Position numbers and translations under genes: made by a program
The notes under the pieces: model-generated
Database searches by the model: none
What the model saw: the letters and a program-made list of their open reading frames with translations, nothing else
What the model was told of the DNA's origin: nothing
NCBI RefSeq assembly: GCF_003268775.1
Contig: NZ_QLSU01000031.1
Span: 1 to 64,000, forward strand
DNA from: Paraburkholderia unamae
GTDB lineage: Bacteria; Pseudomonadota; Gammaproteobacteria; Burkholderiales; Burkholderiaceae
Reading direction: 5' to 3'
DNA length: 64,000 nucleotides
Shown here: in pieces, positions 8,692 to 16,881 of the stretch
Layout of the letters: every line of letters starts with the position of its first letter
Position numbering within the stretch: the stretch's first letter is position 1

Positions 8692-9444
8692 ATGACTCTG
8701 GACGCTGAAACCCTCCTTAAAAGTGCCGCGACCTCCGGAAAGCGGCGCAGCCTCACCGAACTCGTCATCCAGGCGCTGAACGACAAGATCGATCGCGGTG
8801 AATACGCCCCGGGCGCGAAGATCCCGATCGAGGCGGAACTGTGCACCGAATTCGGTGTGAGCCGCACGGTGATTCGCGAAGCCGTCGCGTCGCTGAAACT
8901 CGGCCGCCGCCTGATTGCGCGGCACGGCGTGGGCGTGTTCGTGGCCGAAGCAGGCAGCCTGTCGAGCGGGCGCGATTTCATCGACGGCAACACGCTCAAC
9001 AACTCGATGCACGTGCTCGAACTGCGCATTGGCGTGGAGACGGAGTGCGCCGCCTACGCCGCACTGCGGCGCTCCGAAGCCCACCTCAAGGCGTTGAAGG
9101 AAGTGTACGCACGCATGGAGATCGTCTCTGTCGAGGACGACGCCGAGTGTGCGCGGGCCGATTTCGAGTTTCACCTCGCCATCGCCACCTGTTCGGAGAA
9201 CCCGCACTTTTCGTCGATTCTGCGCACGCTCGGGCAGGAGATCATTATCGATCTGCGCCTCAAGCACGCCAAGGCCAACGCGAAAGAACGCAAGACCTAC
9301 ATCCGCCGCATCCAGCGCGAGCACGCGGACATTCTCGACGCGATCGAAAGTCAGGACGAGGCCGCGGCACGGCGCGCCATGCGCCGCCACCTGAACGAAA
9401 GCCTCGAGCGCTACCATCACCTTACGAGTACGCGCGCGGAATAG
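8692..9444 (+). CDS. GntR-family regulator, FadR (FCD) subfamily
   Basis: 250 residues. A winged helix-turn-helix occupies about 15-80 (TELVIQALNDKIDRGEYAPG, then IPIEAELCTEFGVSRTVIREA). It is followed by an all-helical FCD ligand domain (ELRIGVETECAAYAALRRSE, FHLAIATCSENPHF, EHADILDAIESQDEAAARRAMRRHL). Such proteins are usually repressors released by a pathway metabolite. I took ATG 8692 because GGAG stands 8 bp before it; a GTG at 8650 is in frame but adds a non-conserved stretch. It sits directly downstream of the hyu operon in the same direction behind its own candidate site and most likely controls that operon and the divergent binding protein. Confidence 0.85.
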   Translation: MTLDAETLLKSAATSGKRRSLTELVIQALNDKIDRGEYAPGAKIPIEAELCTEFGVSRTVIREAVASLKLGRRLIARHGVGVFVAEAGSLSSGRDFIDGNTLNNSMHVLELRIGVETECAAYAALRRSEAHLKALKEVYARMEIVSVEDDAECARADFEFHLAIATCSENPHFSSILRTLGQEIIIDLRLKHAKANAKERKTYIRRIQREHADILDAIESQDEAAARRAMRRHLNESLERYHHLTSTRAE

Positions 9445-9460
9445 CGCCCCGAAACAATGC

Positions 9461-9495
9461 GTTGCCACTGCCGGAGTCGAACCGGCAGCGGCAAC
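9461..9495. terminator. Bidirectional terminator hairpin
   Basis: A 14-bp stem with one mismatch (GTTGCCACTGCCGG at 9461-9474 against CCGGCAGCGGCAAC at 9482-9495), loop of 7. It lies between the convergent regulator gene and the binding-protein gene, so it can serve both. No long T-run follows on either side. Confidence 0.6.
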
Positions 9496-9625
9496 ACCAT
9501 AAGCATTCCTGAATGTTTTCCCAATGCGGTTGGCCCGATTCACTCCCTGCCTGCCCGTATTCTCATTCGACCGGGCGGACTTTCCGATTGCCAGGCCCCG
9601 ATTCAGCGCCGGGTTCGGACCGCAT

Positions 9626-10798
9626 TCAGTTCTGCACCGGCTCCAGCTTCTCGCCATAAGCCACCGCCTGCGGCACCCATTTGCCGTCGACGACCTTGTA
9701 GAACGTGGCGGCCGGGTCCTTCATGTCGCCATTCGGCATGAACGCGATAGTGCCGGAAATGCCCACGAACGATTCCGTCTTGATGAGCGGCCCGTATACC
9801 TTGGGGTCCGTCGAATTGGCCTTCTTCATCGCGTTGACGAGCACCCAGGTCGCGTCATACGCCGCGGGCGCATAGGCCACCACGCCTTCGTTGTATTTGG
9901 CCTTCATCTTGGCGTCGAACTCCTTGCCCTGCTTCATCTTCGAGAGCGGGATGCCGTAGTCCCACGACGTCGAACCGTTCGCGCTCTCGCCCGCGACCTT
10001 CAGGAAGGTCTCGTTTTCGAAACTGCCGCCGCCGAGCAGCACCGCACGCATGCCGAGCTGGCGCATCTGCTTCACGAGCATGCCCGCCTGCTGATCGAGT
10101 CCGGCCCAGAACACCACATCCGGATTGAACGACTTCATGCGCGTGAGCTGCGCCCGGAAATCCACGGATTTATCGGTCGTGAATTCGCGATCGACCACCT
10201 TGCCGCCCGCCTGCTCCACGCCCTTGACGAACTCGTCGGCCATGCCCTGTCCGAACGCTGTCCGGTCGTCGATCACGGCAATGCTCTTGCCTTTTAGCGC
10301 CTGCACCGCGGAGTGACCGGCAAGCTGGCCCATCTGCGCGTCGGAGTTCACCACCCGGAAGACGTTGGCATAGCCTTGCGAGGTCAGGCTCGGGTTGGTC
10401 GCGGTGGGCGAGACCATCGGAATGCCGCCGGCGTTATAGATGCGGGATGCGGGAATGCTGGTGCCGGAGTTGAAATGGCCGACCACGCCGGCGACTTTCG
10501 AGTCGACGAGTTTCTGGGCGACCTGGGAGCCCGTTCTGGGGTCGCCCTGGTCGTCTTCGGCGTCCAGCACGAAATGGACGGGCTGCCCGCCAATCACGAG
10601 CTTCTGGGCGTTCGCGTCGTCGAGCGCGAGTTCGGCGCCGCGTTTCAGATCGATGCCGTAATGGGCGGATGCACCAGTCAGCGGCGCCGCGAAGCCTATT
10701 ACCACGTCGCCCGCGTAGGCGCCGGAGCTGAAGGCGGCGGCGCCGAGCGCCAACGTGACCGCCACGGCAACGCCGTTAAGGGGAAACAGCTGTCTCAT
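9626..10798 (-). CDS. Branched-chain amino-acid-type ABC transporter substrate-binding protein
   Basis: 390 residues. A clear signal peptide (basic MRQLFPLN, hydrophobic core VAVAVTLALGAAAF, cleavage after GAYA near residue 27) leads into a Peripla_BP_6/LivK fold (VVIGFAAPLTGASAHYG, AEDDQGDPRTGSQVAQKLV, GHFNSGTSIPASRIYN, AVIDDRTAFGQGMADEF). It should capture a small ligand in the periplasm for a LivHMGF-type permease. ATG 10798 has GAGG upstream and fits the signal peptide; the longer in-frame start does not. No permease or ATPase gene is in the window, so it is an orphan. Its promoter carries the same 14-bp block as the hyuA promoter, which suggests it captures the hyu pathway substrate (inference). 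Confidence 0.9.
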   Translation of the reverse strand: MRQLFPLNGVAVAVTLALGAAAFSSGAYAGDVVIGFAAPLTGASAHYGIDLKRGAELALDDANAQKLVIGGQPVHFVLDAEDDQGDPRTGSQVAQKLVDSKVAGVVGHFNSGTSIPASRIYNAGGIPMVSPTATNPSLTSQGYANVFRVVNSDAQMGQLAGHSAVQALKGKSIAVIDDRTAFGQGMADEFVKGVEQAGGKVVDREFTTDKSVDFRAQLTRMKSFNPDVVFWAGLDQQAGMLVKQMRQLGMRAVLLGGGSFENETFLKVAGESANGSTSWDYGIPLSKMKQGKEFDAKMKAKYNEGVVAYAPAAYDATWVLVNAMKKANSTDPKVYGPLIKTESFVGISGTIAFMPNGDMKDPAATFYKVVDGKWVPQAVAYGEKLEPVQN

Positions 10799-10961
10799 TT
10801 CATACCTCGACTGGATTGGTCTGTGGAAAAGCTTCCGGCTCGTCATCGCGCAGGGTGCACGACATGGAGCCTTGACTCGGAACGTCAACGCCGGGCACTC
10901 GGGATCGGCAGGCGGGGCTGTCCGCCGCGACGCTGATTGATAGACAAGGTATTAGGTAGGA

Positions 10962-10975
10962 CATCATATGTCAAC
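10962..10975. promoter_or_regulatory. Shared operator/promoter block, copy 2
   Basis: CATCATATGTCAAC, an exact copy of 930-943. The complement supplies the -35 hexamer TTGACA of the likely promoter of the binding-protein gene, so a protein bound here would block it. Confidence 0.5.
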
Positions 10976-11074
10976 GGGCCAAAATAAAACTTCGGACCAG
11001 GGTTTTCGTGACCCTGGCGGCCCGGTGTCAAATGCCATGGGATGACGGCGCGCGCAATGGCGGCCTGCTGGACA

Positions 11075-11104
11075 GGGGCATGCCCCGATGACGGGTTCAC
11101 CCGT
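11075..11104 (-). terminator. Tandem hairpins after the DUF1059 gene
   Basis: A 12-bp perfect palindrome (GGGGCATGCCCC, 11075-11086) followed 4 bp later by a 6-bp stem with a 2-nt loop (ACGGGTTCACCCGT, 11091-11104). They lie about 100 bp downstream of the minus-strand DUF1059 stop. A termination or transcript-end role is inferred from position. Confidence 0.4.
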
Positions 11105-11205
11105 CGCTCACTGAAAGTTGGCTTGCGACCGGCGAGCGCCATGCCCCTTTTTGAACTCAATCGGCTTCTAGTCGACTTGCGCGATCGAGCCCCGCGCTGG
11201 CCTCC

Positions 11206-11418
11206 TCAACCCGCGCGTGGCGTTGCCACAGGGGGCGTGCCGTCGTGAAAGAGCTGGCTGAGCTGCCCACGCAGTTCAGGCGAATCGGCGTGATGATGCA
11301 CGCTCACCGCGTGCTGCACCGCCGCCTCCAGAAGTTCCGAGTCCGAATCCGCCGAAATCGCAACCGTGCAATGCATTTCGCTCGGGAACTCCCTACAGTC
11401 AATGTATTTTCGAGCCAT
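11206..11418 (-). CDS. DUF1059 small protein
   Basis: 70 residues beginning MARKYIDCREFPSEMHCTV, with ISADSDSELLEAAVQHAVSVH and a C-terminal LFHDGTPP. This is the compact DUF1059 pattern: two conserved cysteines near the N-terminus, then a helix with His. Function is not established; these are small cytoplasmic proteins often found near stress or regulatory genes. ATG 11418 has GAGGAG at good spacing, and the longer in-frame extension to 11499 is not protein-like. It stands alone on the minus strand, with an AT-rich promoter region to its right. Confidence 0.8.
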   Translation of the reverse strand: MARKYIDCREFPSEMHCTVAISADSDSELLEAAVQHAVSVHHHADSPELRGQLSQLFHDGTPPVATPRAG

Positions 11419-11898
11419 GGCGAATCTCCTCGTGATGCGGCGATCACCGCGCACGCGCGAGCCGCCCGCGCATGCGTAAAAATTATAGAACCCATGCAAT
11501 ACGCTTGCTAAACTATTAAAACCCGTCCACGTATAACAATCATCTGAATGAATTGCGCAGCACTTTTATTTATCAAGCTGCGTAATTTAGGTTATCTAAT
11601 TAATCTTCGAGACTTCGCCGGCGCTCCTGCTCCCCAGCCGGGCCGCGCGGCGAAACCCTCGCAGACCGGGCCCGCATGGCCCGTACACTCCGGCTGCGCC
11701 CGCCGCCCTTTCTGAAAGCCCCTCCTTCCCGCTTTCCTGTTCCAACGCACGCTGTGCATCGCGCGTGCGAAATCCGCAGATTGATTCGACGATTGACGCG
11801 AGGCCCGCGCGGGCGCGCTCAATCCAGCCAGTCCACGCAAATCGCGCTTGCGCGCGCCTGCACGCAGCGCGCGATGCGCTGAATGAGAGAGGTGTGCC
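11419..11898. promoter_or_regulatory. Divergent promoter region
   Basis: 480 bp between the DUF1059 gene and the FAD oxidase. The part 11480-11610 is strikingly AT-rich for this genome and is the likely promoter area for both genes. The GC-rich part 11611-11880 shows only short frames without recognisable protein. No other element was identified. Confidence 0.45.
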
Positions 11899-13305
11899 AT
11901 GTCCAGCCTGTCGAGCGATTCCATCGAGACATTGAAAGGCGCGCTACGCGGCCAGGCGCTGCAACCCGGCGACGCGGGCTACGAAGAAGCGCGGCAAATC
12001 TGGAACGCGATGATCGAGCGTCGCCCCGCGCTGATCGTGCGCTGCCAGGGCTGCGCCGACGTGCGGCGCGCCGTGGCGTTCGCGCGCGAGTCCGGGCTGC
12101 CGCTCGCGGTGCGCGGCGGCGGCCACAATATCGCCGGAAGCGCGCTGTGCGAGGGCGGCGTCGTGATCGACCTCTCGCTCATGAAGTCGGTGCGCGTCGA
12201 GCCCGCCACGCGCCGCGCGTATGTCGAGCCGGGCGCCACGCTCGGCGACTTCGATCACGAAGCGCAGGCGTTCGGCCTCGCCACGCCGCTGGGAATCAAC
12301 TCCACCACGGGGGTGGCCGGCCTCACGCTGGGCGGCGGCTTCGGCTGGCTGAGCCGCCGCCTCGGCATGTCGGTCGACAATCTGGTTTCCGTCGATGTCG
12401 TGACCGCCGACTGCAATCTGCTGCGCGCGAGCGCCGACGAAAACGCCGATCTGTTCTGGGCGATACGCGGCGGCGGCGGCAATTTCGGCGTGGTCACGAT
12501 GTTCGAGTTCGCGCTGCACCCGGTCGGCCCCGAAGTGTATGGCGGGCTGGTGGTGCTGCCGATCGACGCCGCAAAGGAAGCGCTCGCGCACTATCGCGAA
12601 GCGAGCGCGGCGATGCCGGAGAACTTGACGGTCTGGAGCGTGCTGCGCCTCGCGCCGCCCCTGCCGTTCCTGCCGCCCGAAGTGCACGGCAAGCCGATCA
12701 TCGCGTTCGCGATCTGCTACACGGGATCGCTCGACAGCGCGGCCGATGCGGTGGAGCCGGTGCGCCGCTTCGGCAAGCCTTATGGCGAGCATCTCGGGCC
12801 CATGCCTTACGCCGCATGGCAAAAGGCGTTCGATCCGCTGCTCACGCCGGGCGCGCGCAACTACTGGAAGTCGCACAATCTCGCGACGCTGCCGGACGGC
12901 CTGATCGACACGCTGCTCGACGCCATCGCGCGGCTGCCCTCGCCCCAGTGCGAAATATTCTTCGGGCAAATCGGCGGCGCGACGCTGCGCGTGGCCGCGG
13001 ACGCGATGGCCTACCCCAATCGCGACGCCCTCTACGTCATGAATGTGCACGGCCGCTGGACCGACGCCGCCGACGACGCCCGCTGCATCGACTGGGCGCG
13101 CGGCTTTTTCGAAGCCTCGGCGCCTTATGCGCTGGGCAGCGTGTACGTGAACTTCCTCACCGAGGACGAACGTGCGCGCGTTGAAGCGGCTTACGGCCCG
13201 AACATGGCGCGCCTGATCGCCATCAAGACTCGCTACGACCCGGACAATCTGTTCCGGCATAACCAGAATATCCAGCCCGACGCGTCGCGAGCAGGGAGCA
13301 ACTGA
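11899..13305 (+). CDS. FAD-linked oxidase, berberine-bridge-enzyme-like
   Basis: 468 residues. The FAD_binding_4 domain has the covalent-FAD motif RGGGHN with His76, then GVVIDLSLMKSVRV, GGGFGWLSRR and IRGGGGNFGVV. A C-terminal BBE segment ends in YDPDNLFRHNQNI. Family members oxidise alcohols, sugars or alkaloids with O2, often in the cell envelope or secreted; no signal peptide is seen here. Enzymes with two flavin links carry a Cys in a GIC motif, but here the equivalent stretch is GINSTTGVAG, so only the His link is expected. GAGAGGTG precedes the ATG. A GYD protein follows 35 bp later, likely in the same transcript. Confidence 0.88.
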   Translation: MSSLSSDSIETLKGALRGQALQPGDAGYEEARQIWNAMIERRPALIVRCQGCADVRRAVAFARESGLPLAVRGGGHNIAGSALCEGGVVIDLSLMKSVRVEPATRRAYVEPGATLGDFDHEAQAFGLATPLGINSTTGVAGLTLGGGFGWLSRRLGMSVDNLVSVDVVTADCNLLRASADENADLFWAIRGGGGNFGVVTMFEFALHPVGPEVYGGLVVLPIDAAKEALAHYREASAAMPENLTVWSVLRLAPPLPFLPPEVHGKPIIAFAICYTGSLDSAADAVEPVRRFGKPYGEHLGPMPYAAWQKAFDPLLTPGARNYWKSHNLATLPDGLIDTLLDAIARLPSPQCEIFFGQIGGATLRVAADAMAYPNRDALYVMNVHGRWTDAADDARCIDWARGFFEASAPYALGSVYVNFLTEDERARVEAAYGPNMARLIAIKTRYDPDNLFRHNQNIQPDASRAGSN

Positions 13306-13340
13306 TTCGCCATTCGATTGTCAGCGTAAGGAGATTCGTC

Positions 13341-13637
13341 ATGTCGACTTATGTGGTGCTTGCGCAATTCACCGACCAGGGGATTCGCAGCGTAAAGAAC
13401 AGCGCGCAGCGCGCGGGGCAGGCTGCGGAACTGGCCCGTGGATTCGGCTGCGAAATGAAGGAGATCTACTGGACGATGGGGAAATACGACATTGTCACGA
13501 TCGTCGAAGCGCCCGATGACGAAAGCCTGATGGCATTCGGTCTCGCGCTCGGCGCGCTTGGCAATATCCGCACGCAAACGTTACGCGCGCTGAACAAGAG
13601 CGAATTCTCGGCCATTCTCGGCAAGCTGCCGCAGTAG
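13341..13637 (+). CDS. GYD-domain protein
   Basis: 98 residues that match the GYD family: STYVVLAQFTDQGIRSVKNS, EIYWTMGKYDIVTIVEAPDDE, and LGALGNIRTQTLRAL. The fold is a small ferredoxin-like dimer; the function is unknown. AAGGAG lies 7 bp before the ATG. It follows the berberine-bridge-like oxidase by 35 bp, and the two probably form a two-gene operon ended by the hairpin at 13678-13704. Confidence 0.85.
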   Translation: MSTYVVLAQFTDQGIRSVKNSAQRAGQAAELARGFGCEMKEIYWTMGKYDIVTIVEAPDDESLMAFGLALGALGNIRTQTLRALNKSEFSAILGKLPQ

Positions 13638-13677
13638 AAAATTCGCAAAACATTCGGAAAACACTCGTCAAACATCA

Positions 13678-13704
13678 GGCGGCGGCGAACCGGGTTCCGC
13701 CGCC
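13678..13704. terminator. Convergent-gene terminator hairpin
   Basis: GGCGGCGG (13678-13685) pairs perfectly with CCGCCGCC (13697-13704); an inner AAC/GTT pairing extends the stem. It lies between the GYD gene (+) and the DUF6492 gene (-), so it probably serves both. Confidence 0.55.
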
Positions 13705-13745
13705 CGCCGCGCGACTCAACGGCGCGGCGCGCGCGACGTTCTGCG

Positions 13746-14717
13746 TTAGCCGCGCAGCTTGTTCACGAACTTCAAGGCGCGGCGCGCGACGGCCGAATAA
13801 AGCTCCGCGCCCTTGAGCGCCGGATCGACGTGACGCTCGTACGGCTGAAGCGCGATCGGGAAATAAGGCGAAAGCTGCTCCACCACGCGCTGCGGCGAAA
13901 TGCGCGTGTTGCTCTGAACCACGGCGAACATGCCGTCGCTTTCCGGCGCGAGATGGCGGGCCTCGCTCCAGCCTTCCATCTTGTCGGCGAACCACACGCT
14001 TTCGTCGGCGTGCAATGCCCGTTGGCCGGGTTTCGGGCCCGTGTGATAGCGCTCCAGCAGCCCTTCGCGCTCGGCGTTGAGCCAGTAAAGCGTGTACTCG
14101 GTCCAGTCGAGCGCGTAATTGGCGAGCAGCACGCGGCGCCAGTCGGTGCCGTGCACCGTTTCGAGCCGCTGTTGCAGGCTCAGGCACAACGTGCGCGACA
14201 GAATGGCGGGCGTCCACCAGATGCCGTCGCGCGAGAGTTGCGGGTCGACGTCGAGCAGCTTCGCCGACGCTTCCCAGTAGTACGGCTCCACCGTGCGCGG
14301 CTGCACGTGCGTGAGCGCCTTGCCGTCGAGGATCAGCGTGTCGGCGCCAAAACGGTGCGTGGCGAAACAGTCGGGGTCGAGCACGAGAAAATACTCGGTC
14401 TCGATCCAGGCGGGCGCGTTGAGCTTGATGATCTGCTGGCGGTGCCAGTTGCGGATCTGATGACGCTGCGAAAACTCCGCGAAGATGCCCATGTGCAGCG
14501 ATTCGTCGACCACCTCGATCGGAAAATCGGACCACGCCTTCGCGTAGCCTTTCACCTCTTCGAGTTCGTCGTGCGGCACCACGATGACGAAGCGATGAAA
14601 CAGTTCCGGCCGCGTGAAATGACGCAGCGAGGAGAACAAAATATCGCAGCGGCCAATATTGTCGGCGTAATGCCGCCCGCGTGTCTTGATCGGCAGGATC
14701 GCGCTGATCTGTTGCAT
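13746..14717 (-). CDS. DUF6492 family putative glycosyltransferase
   Basis: 323 residues. It begins ISAILPIKTRGRHYADNIGRCDILFSSL, has IVVPHDE, and has YFLVLDPDCFATHRF with a DPD motif resembling the DXD metal/nucleotide-sugar site of GT-A transferases. A later segment is ESVWFADKMEGWSE. I recognise it as the DUF6492 group, found in polysaccharide and lipopolysaccharide loci and presumed to be glycosyltransferases. It sits 19 bp after the GumC-like gene on the same strand, so the two are co-transcribed at the left end of the exopolysaccharide cluster. It may add the third sugar or a side branch; donor and acceptor are unknown. Confidence 0.7.
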   Translation of the reverse strand: MQQISAILPIKTRGRHYADNIGRCDILFSSLRHFTRPELFHRFVIVVPHDELEEVKGYAKAWSDFPIEVVDESLHMGIFAEFSQRHQIRNWHRQQIIKLNAPAWIETEYFLVLDPDCFATHRFGADTLILDGKALTHVQPRTVEPYYWEASAKLLDVDPQLSRDGIWWTPAILSRTLCLSLQQRLETVHGTDWRRVLLANYALDWTEYTLYWLNAEREGLLERYHTGPKPGQRALHADESVWFADKMEGWSEARHLAPESDGMFAVVQSNTRISPQRVVEQLSPYFPIALQPYERHVDPALKGAELYSAVARRALKFVNKLRG

Positions 14718-14736
14718 GGCAGTCGGACCCGGCAGG

Positions 14737-16881
14737 TTAGAAGAAGCGGTAAATGAAGGCGGGGATATAGCCGCGCCGGTGCGTGAGCGCGATGCCGATG
14801 AGCCTGCCGCCCGCGTCGAGCACCTGCGCCTTCAGGCCGAGCACCACCGGCTTGCGCGACACTTCGGCGCGCACCGCCATCACGGTTGCGTCCGCCAGCG
14901 CCGCGTTTTCGATGCCCGTGAACGACTGGCTCGCGGGCGGCGCGTGCACGACGATGTAGTCGTGCGCCTCGCGCAAGGTGTCGAAAAGGCTCGTGGCCTG
15001 TCGCCACGACGAAGGAAACAGACCGCTTTCGGGGCGCGCGACCACGATGTTGTGCCGCTCGACGCTCTCGAACACGAGGCCGCCCGATGTCGTGACGTCG
15101 CCGGGCTTCGCATGCGCGTCGTGCTCCGGCGCGCCGTGGCCCGACCAGGTGAGCAGGCCCTGTGCGTTCGGCTGGCCATAGAGCGGCGTGTCGGTGCCCG
15201 AAGCCATGTCGAGAATCAGGATCGGTTTGGTCGAGCGGTGTTCCAGTTCGACGGCGAGGCCGCGAATCACCGAGAGCAGGCCATCGTTCTTGCCGAACGA
15301 GAGCGCCATGATCACCTTCGATGGCGCGTCCGTGCTCGCGTTGATCGCGGCGATCATGCGGCCGTACGCCATGTGCGCGGGCCGGCTCGCCGGTAACGCG
15401 CCGTCCGGCGAAACCGCGCCCGGCGCGCCGGCGCCGCTCAGTTTCACGGGCGCGTTGAGCACCGGCAGCAACAGCGAGCGCTCCACCTGCTCCGGGCTCA
15501 GGAAGGTTTCGCGCAGGCTCGCCATGATCAGCACGACGAGCGCTGAAATCAGGAGTCCTGCGGCCACGCTCGCCGAAACGATCAGGCTTGCCGAAATACT
15601 GCGCTGCGAGGGCGGGAACGGCGCCTGGATCACGCGCACGTTCGTGCTATTCACCTGGCTCACCTGACCTTGCTGGATGTTCGCAAGCTCGACCTGGCGC
15701 GAGCGGTCGCGGAAGCTGTCGGCAAGCAGATCGCGGCTTGCCTGCAACTGGCGCATCTGGCTGGACACGTCGCTCAGGTTCTTGAGCCTCGCGCGCGCGT
15801 CCTTGATCTGGCCTTCCAGCGTCGCCTGGCGCGCGAGTTCGCCCGCAATGCTGGCGTTGAGCGTGGCGAGCTTGCCCTGCACCACGTCGTAATAGTCGTT
15901 GTGGCCGAAACGCGTGGCCGTGGCCATCTGCTTTTTCCGCCGCTCGATGCTCGCGTGCATGTCCGTGATCTGCTGGTCGAGCTGCTGCACGAACGGCGAG
16001 CTGTCCATATAGCGCGAAGCGAAATCGGCGCGGCGCGATTCGAGCTGCATCAGCGAAAGCTGCATCGTGTCCAGCGCGTGAGCGGCTTCGGAGTCGTCGG
16101 TGAAGATCGGGATGGTCGCCTTCACGCCCTTCGACGAACCCTGCTCCGACTTCAGTTCGCCGCGATGCTGCGCAAGCGAACTGTCGTTCTCGAACTTCTG
16201 CTGCACGAGCTGGCTTTCGAGCAGCACGGCGCGCGAGATCTGGTCGTCGACATTGACGATGCCGTGTGTCTTCTGGAACGCGAGCAGGTCGGCGTCGGCC
16301 TTTTTCAGTTGCCGCGCGACTTCGTCGCGCTGGCCGGTCAGGAAATCCACGCGCCCGGACGTGAAGATCGTGGCGCGGCGCCGGAAATAGGTGTCGAGCA
16401 GGCGCGAGAGCGCATCGGCCGCCGCCTTGGGGTCGGCGTCGTAGTACGTGAGGTTGATGGTGCTCGCGAGATCGTTCTGCTCGATATGCAGCCGGTGCTC
16501 GAAATCCTGCAACTGGCTGTCGATTTCGTGCTCGCTCGCGTTCGGCCCCAATTTGGCGATCACCACGTCGCGATGCAGTTCGGGACTGCTCAGGATCTGC
16601 GCCTCCACGCCGTCGAGCTGGCCGATGGCCGGCTGCACCGCGCCGCCGCCGTTGGGGTTGTTCGACTGGTCGTAGTAGCCCGCGAGCAGCACGAGCAGCG
16701 TGGCCTGGGCGCGGTAAGGCATCGGCACCACAATGGCGACGGCGAGGCCGATGGCCACCACGGCAAGAAATACCGCTGTTGCAATCTTGCGGTAATAAAA
16801 AAAGGTGTTGAGATAATCCCGGACCGTCAGTTCGACAACTGCTGCCTTCCGTTCAGGCCTTGTTCTAGTAGTAATAACCAT
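14737..16881 (-). CDS. Polysaccharide co-polymerase (Wzc/GumC-like) with degenerate kinase domain
   Basis: 714 residues. An N-terminal Wzz domain has a first membrane helix (ATAVFLAVVAIGLAVAIVV). A long periplasmic coiled-coil region follows (repeated Q/L/E helices between about 150 and 400), then the PxxP-like APFPPSQR and a second helix (ASLIVSASVAAGLLISALVVLI). The cytoplasmic tail resembles a BY-kinase but is degenerate. The Walker A position reads ALSFGKNDGLL without the GKS/T lysine-serine pair, the Walker A-prime ILILDMASG survives, and there is no tyrosine-rich end. It should control chain length and export with the outer-membrane lipoprotein encoded divergently. I chose ATG 16881; a TTG at 16905 is possible. 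Confidence 0.85.
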   Translation of the reverse strand: MVITTRTRPERKAAVVELTVRDYLNTFFYYRKIATAVFLAVVAIGLAVAIVVPMPYRAQATLLVLLAGYYDQSNNPNGGGAVQPAIGQLDGVEAQILSSPELHRDVVIAKLGPNASEHEIDSQLQDFEHRLHIEQNDLASTINLTYYDADPKAAADALSRLLDTYFRRRATIFTSGRVDFLTGQRDEVARQLKKADADLLAFQKTHGIVNVDDQISRAVLLESQLVQQKFENDSSLAQHRGELKSEQGSSKGVKATIPIFTDDSEAAHALDTMQLSLMQLESRRADFASRYMDSSPFVQQLDQQITDMHASIERRKKQMATATRFGHNDYYDVVQGKLATLNASIAGELARQATLEGQIKDARARLKNLSDVSSQMRQLQASRDLLADSFRDRSRQVELANIQQGQVSQVNSTNVRVIQAPFPPSQRSISASLIVSASVAAGLLISALVVLIMASLRETFLSPEQVERSLLLPVLNAPVKLSGAGAPGAVSPDGALPASRPAHMAYGRMIAAINASTDAPSKVIMALSFGKNDGLLSVIRGLAVELEHRSTKPILILDMASGTDTPLYGQPNAQGLLTWSGHGAPEHDAHAKPGDVTTSGGLVFESVERHNIVVARPESGLFPSSWRQATSLFDTLREAHDYIVVHAPPASQSFTGIENAALADATVMAVRAEVSRKPVVLGLKAQVLDAGGRLIGIALTHRRGYIPAFIYRFF

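Larger units (their letters stand above)
10799..11205. promoter_or_regulatory. Upstream region of the binding-protein gene
   Basis: This 407-bp stretch has no gene. It contains the shared 14-bp block (10962-10975) with TTGACA on the minus strand (complement of 10969-10974) and TACCTT 17 bp downstream (complement of 10946-10951), a plausible promoter about 165 bp before the ATG. Two hairpins further right (11075-11104) mark the end of the DUF1059 transcript. Confidence 0.55.

Noticed and set aside
9461..9495. TTCGA-containing stem resembling a tRNA T-arm on the minus strand
   Set aside because: No acceptor, D or anticodon arms can be built around it; it is a simple 14-bp hairpin between convergent genes.
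11592..11924. Minus-strand ORF in front of the FAD oxidase
   Set aside because: Low-complexity Arg/Ala sequence overlapping the start of a real gene.
13675..14535. Alternative minus-strand frame over the DUF6492 gene
   Set aside because: It is the +1 shadow of the real frame; the real frame has motifs such as LDPDCF.
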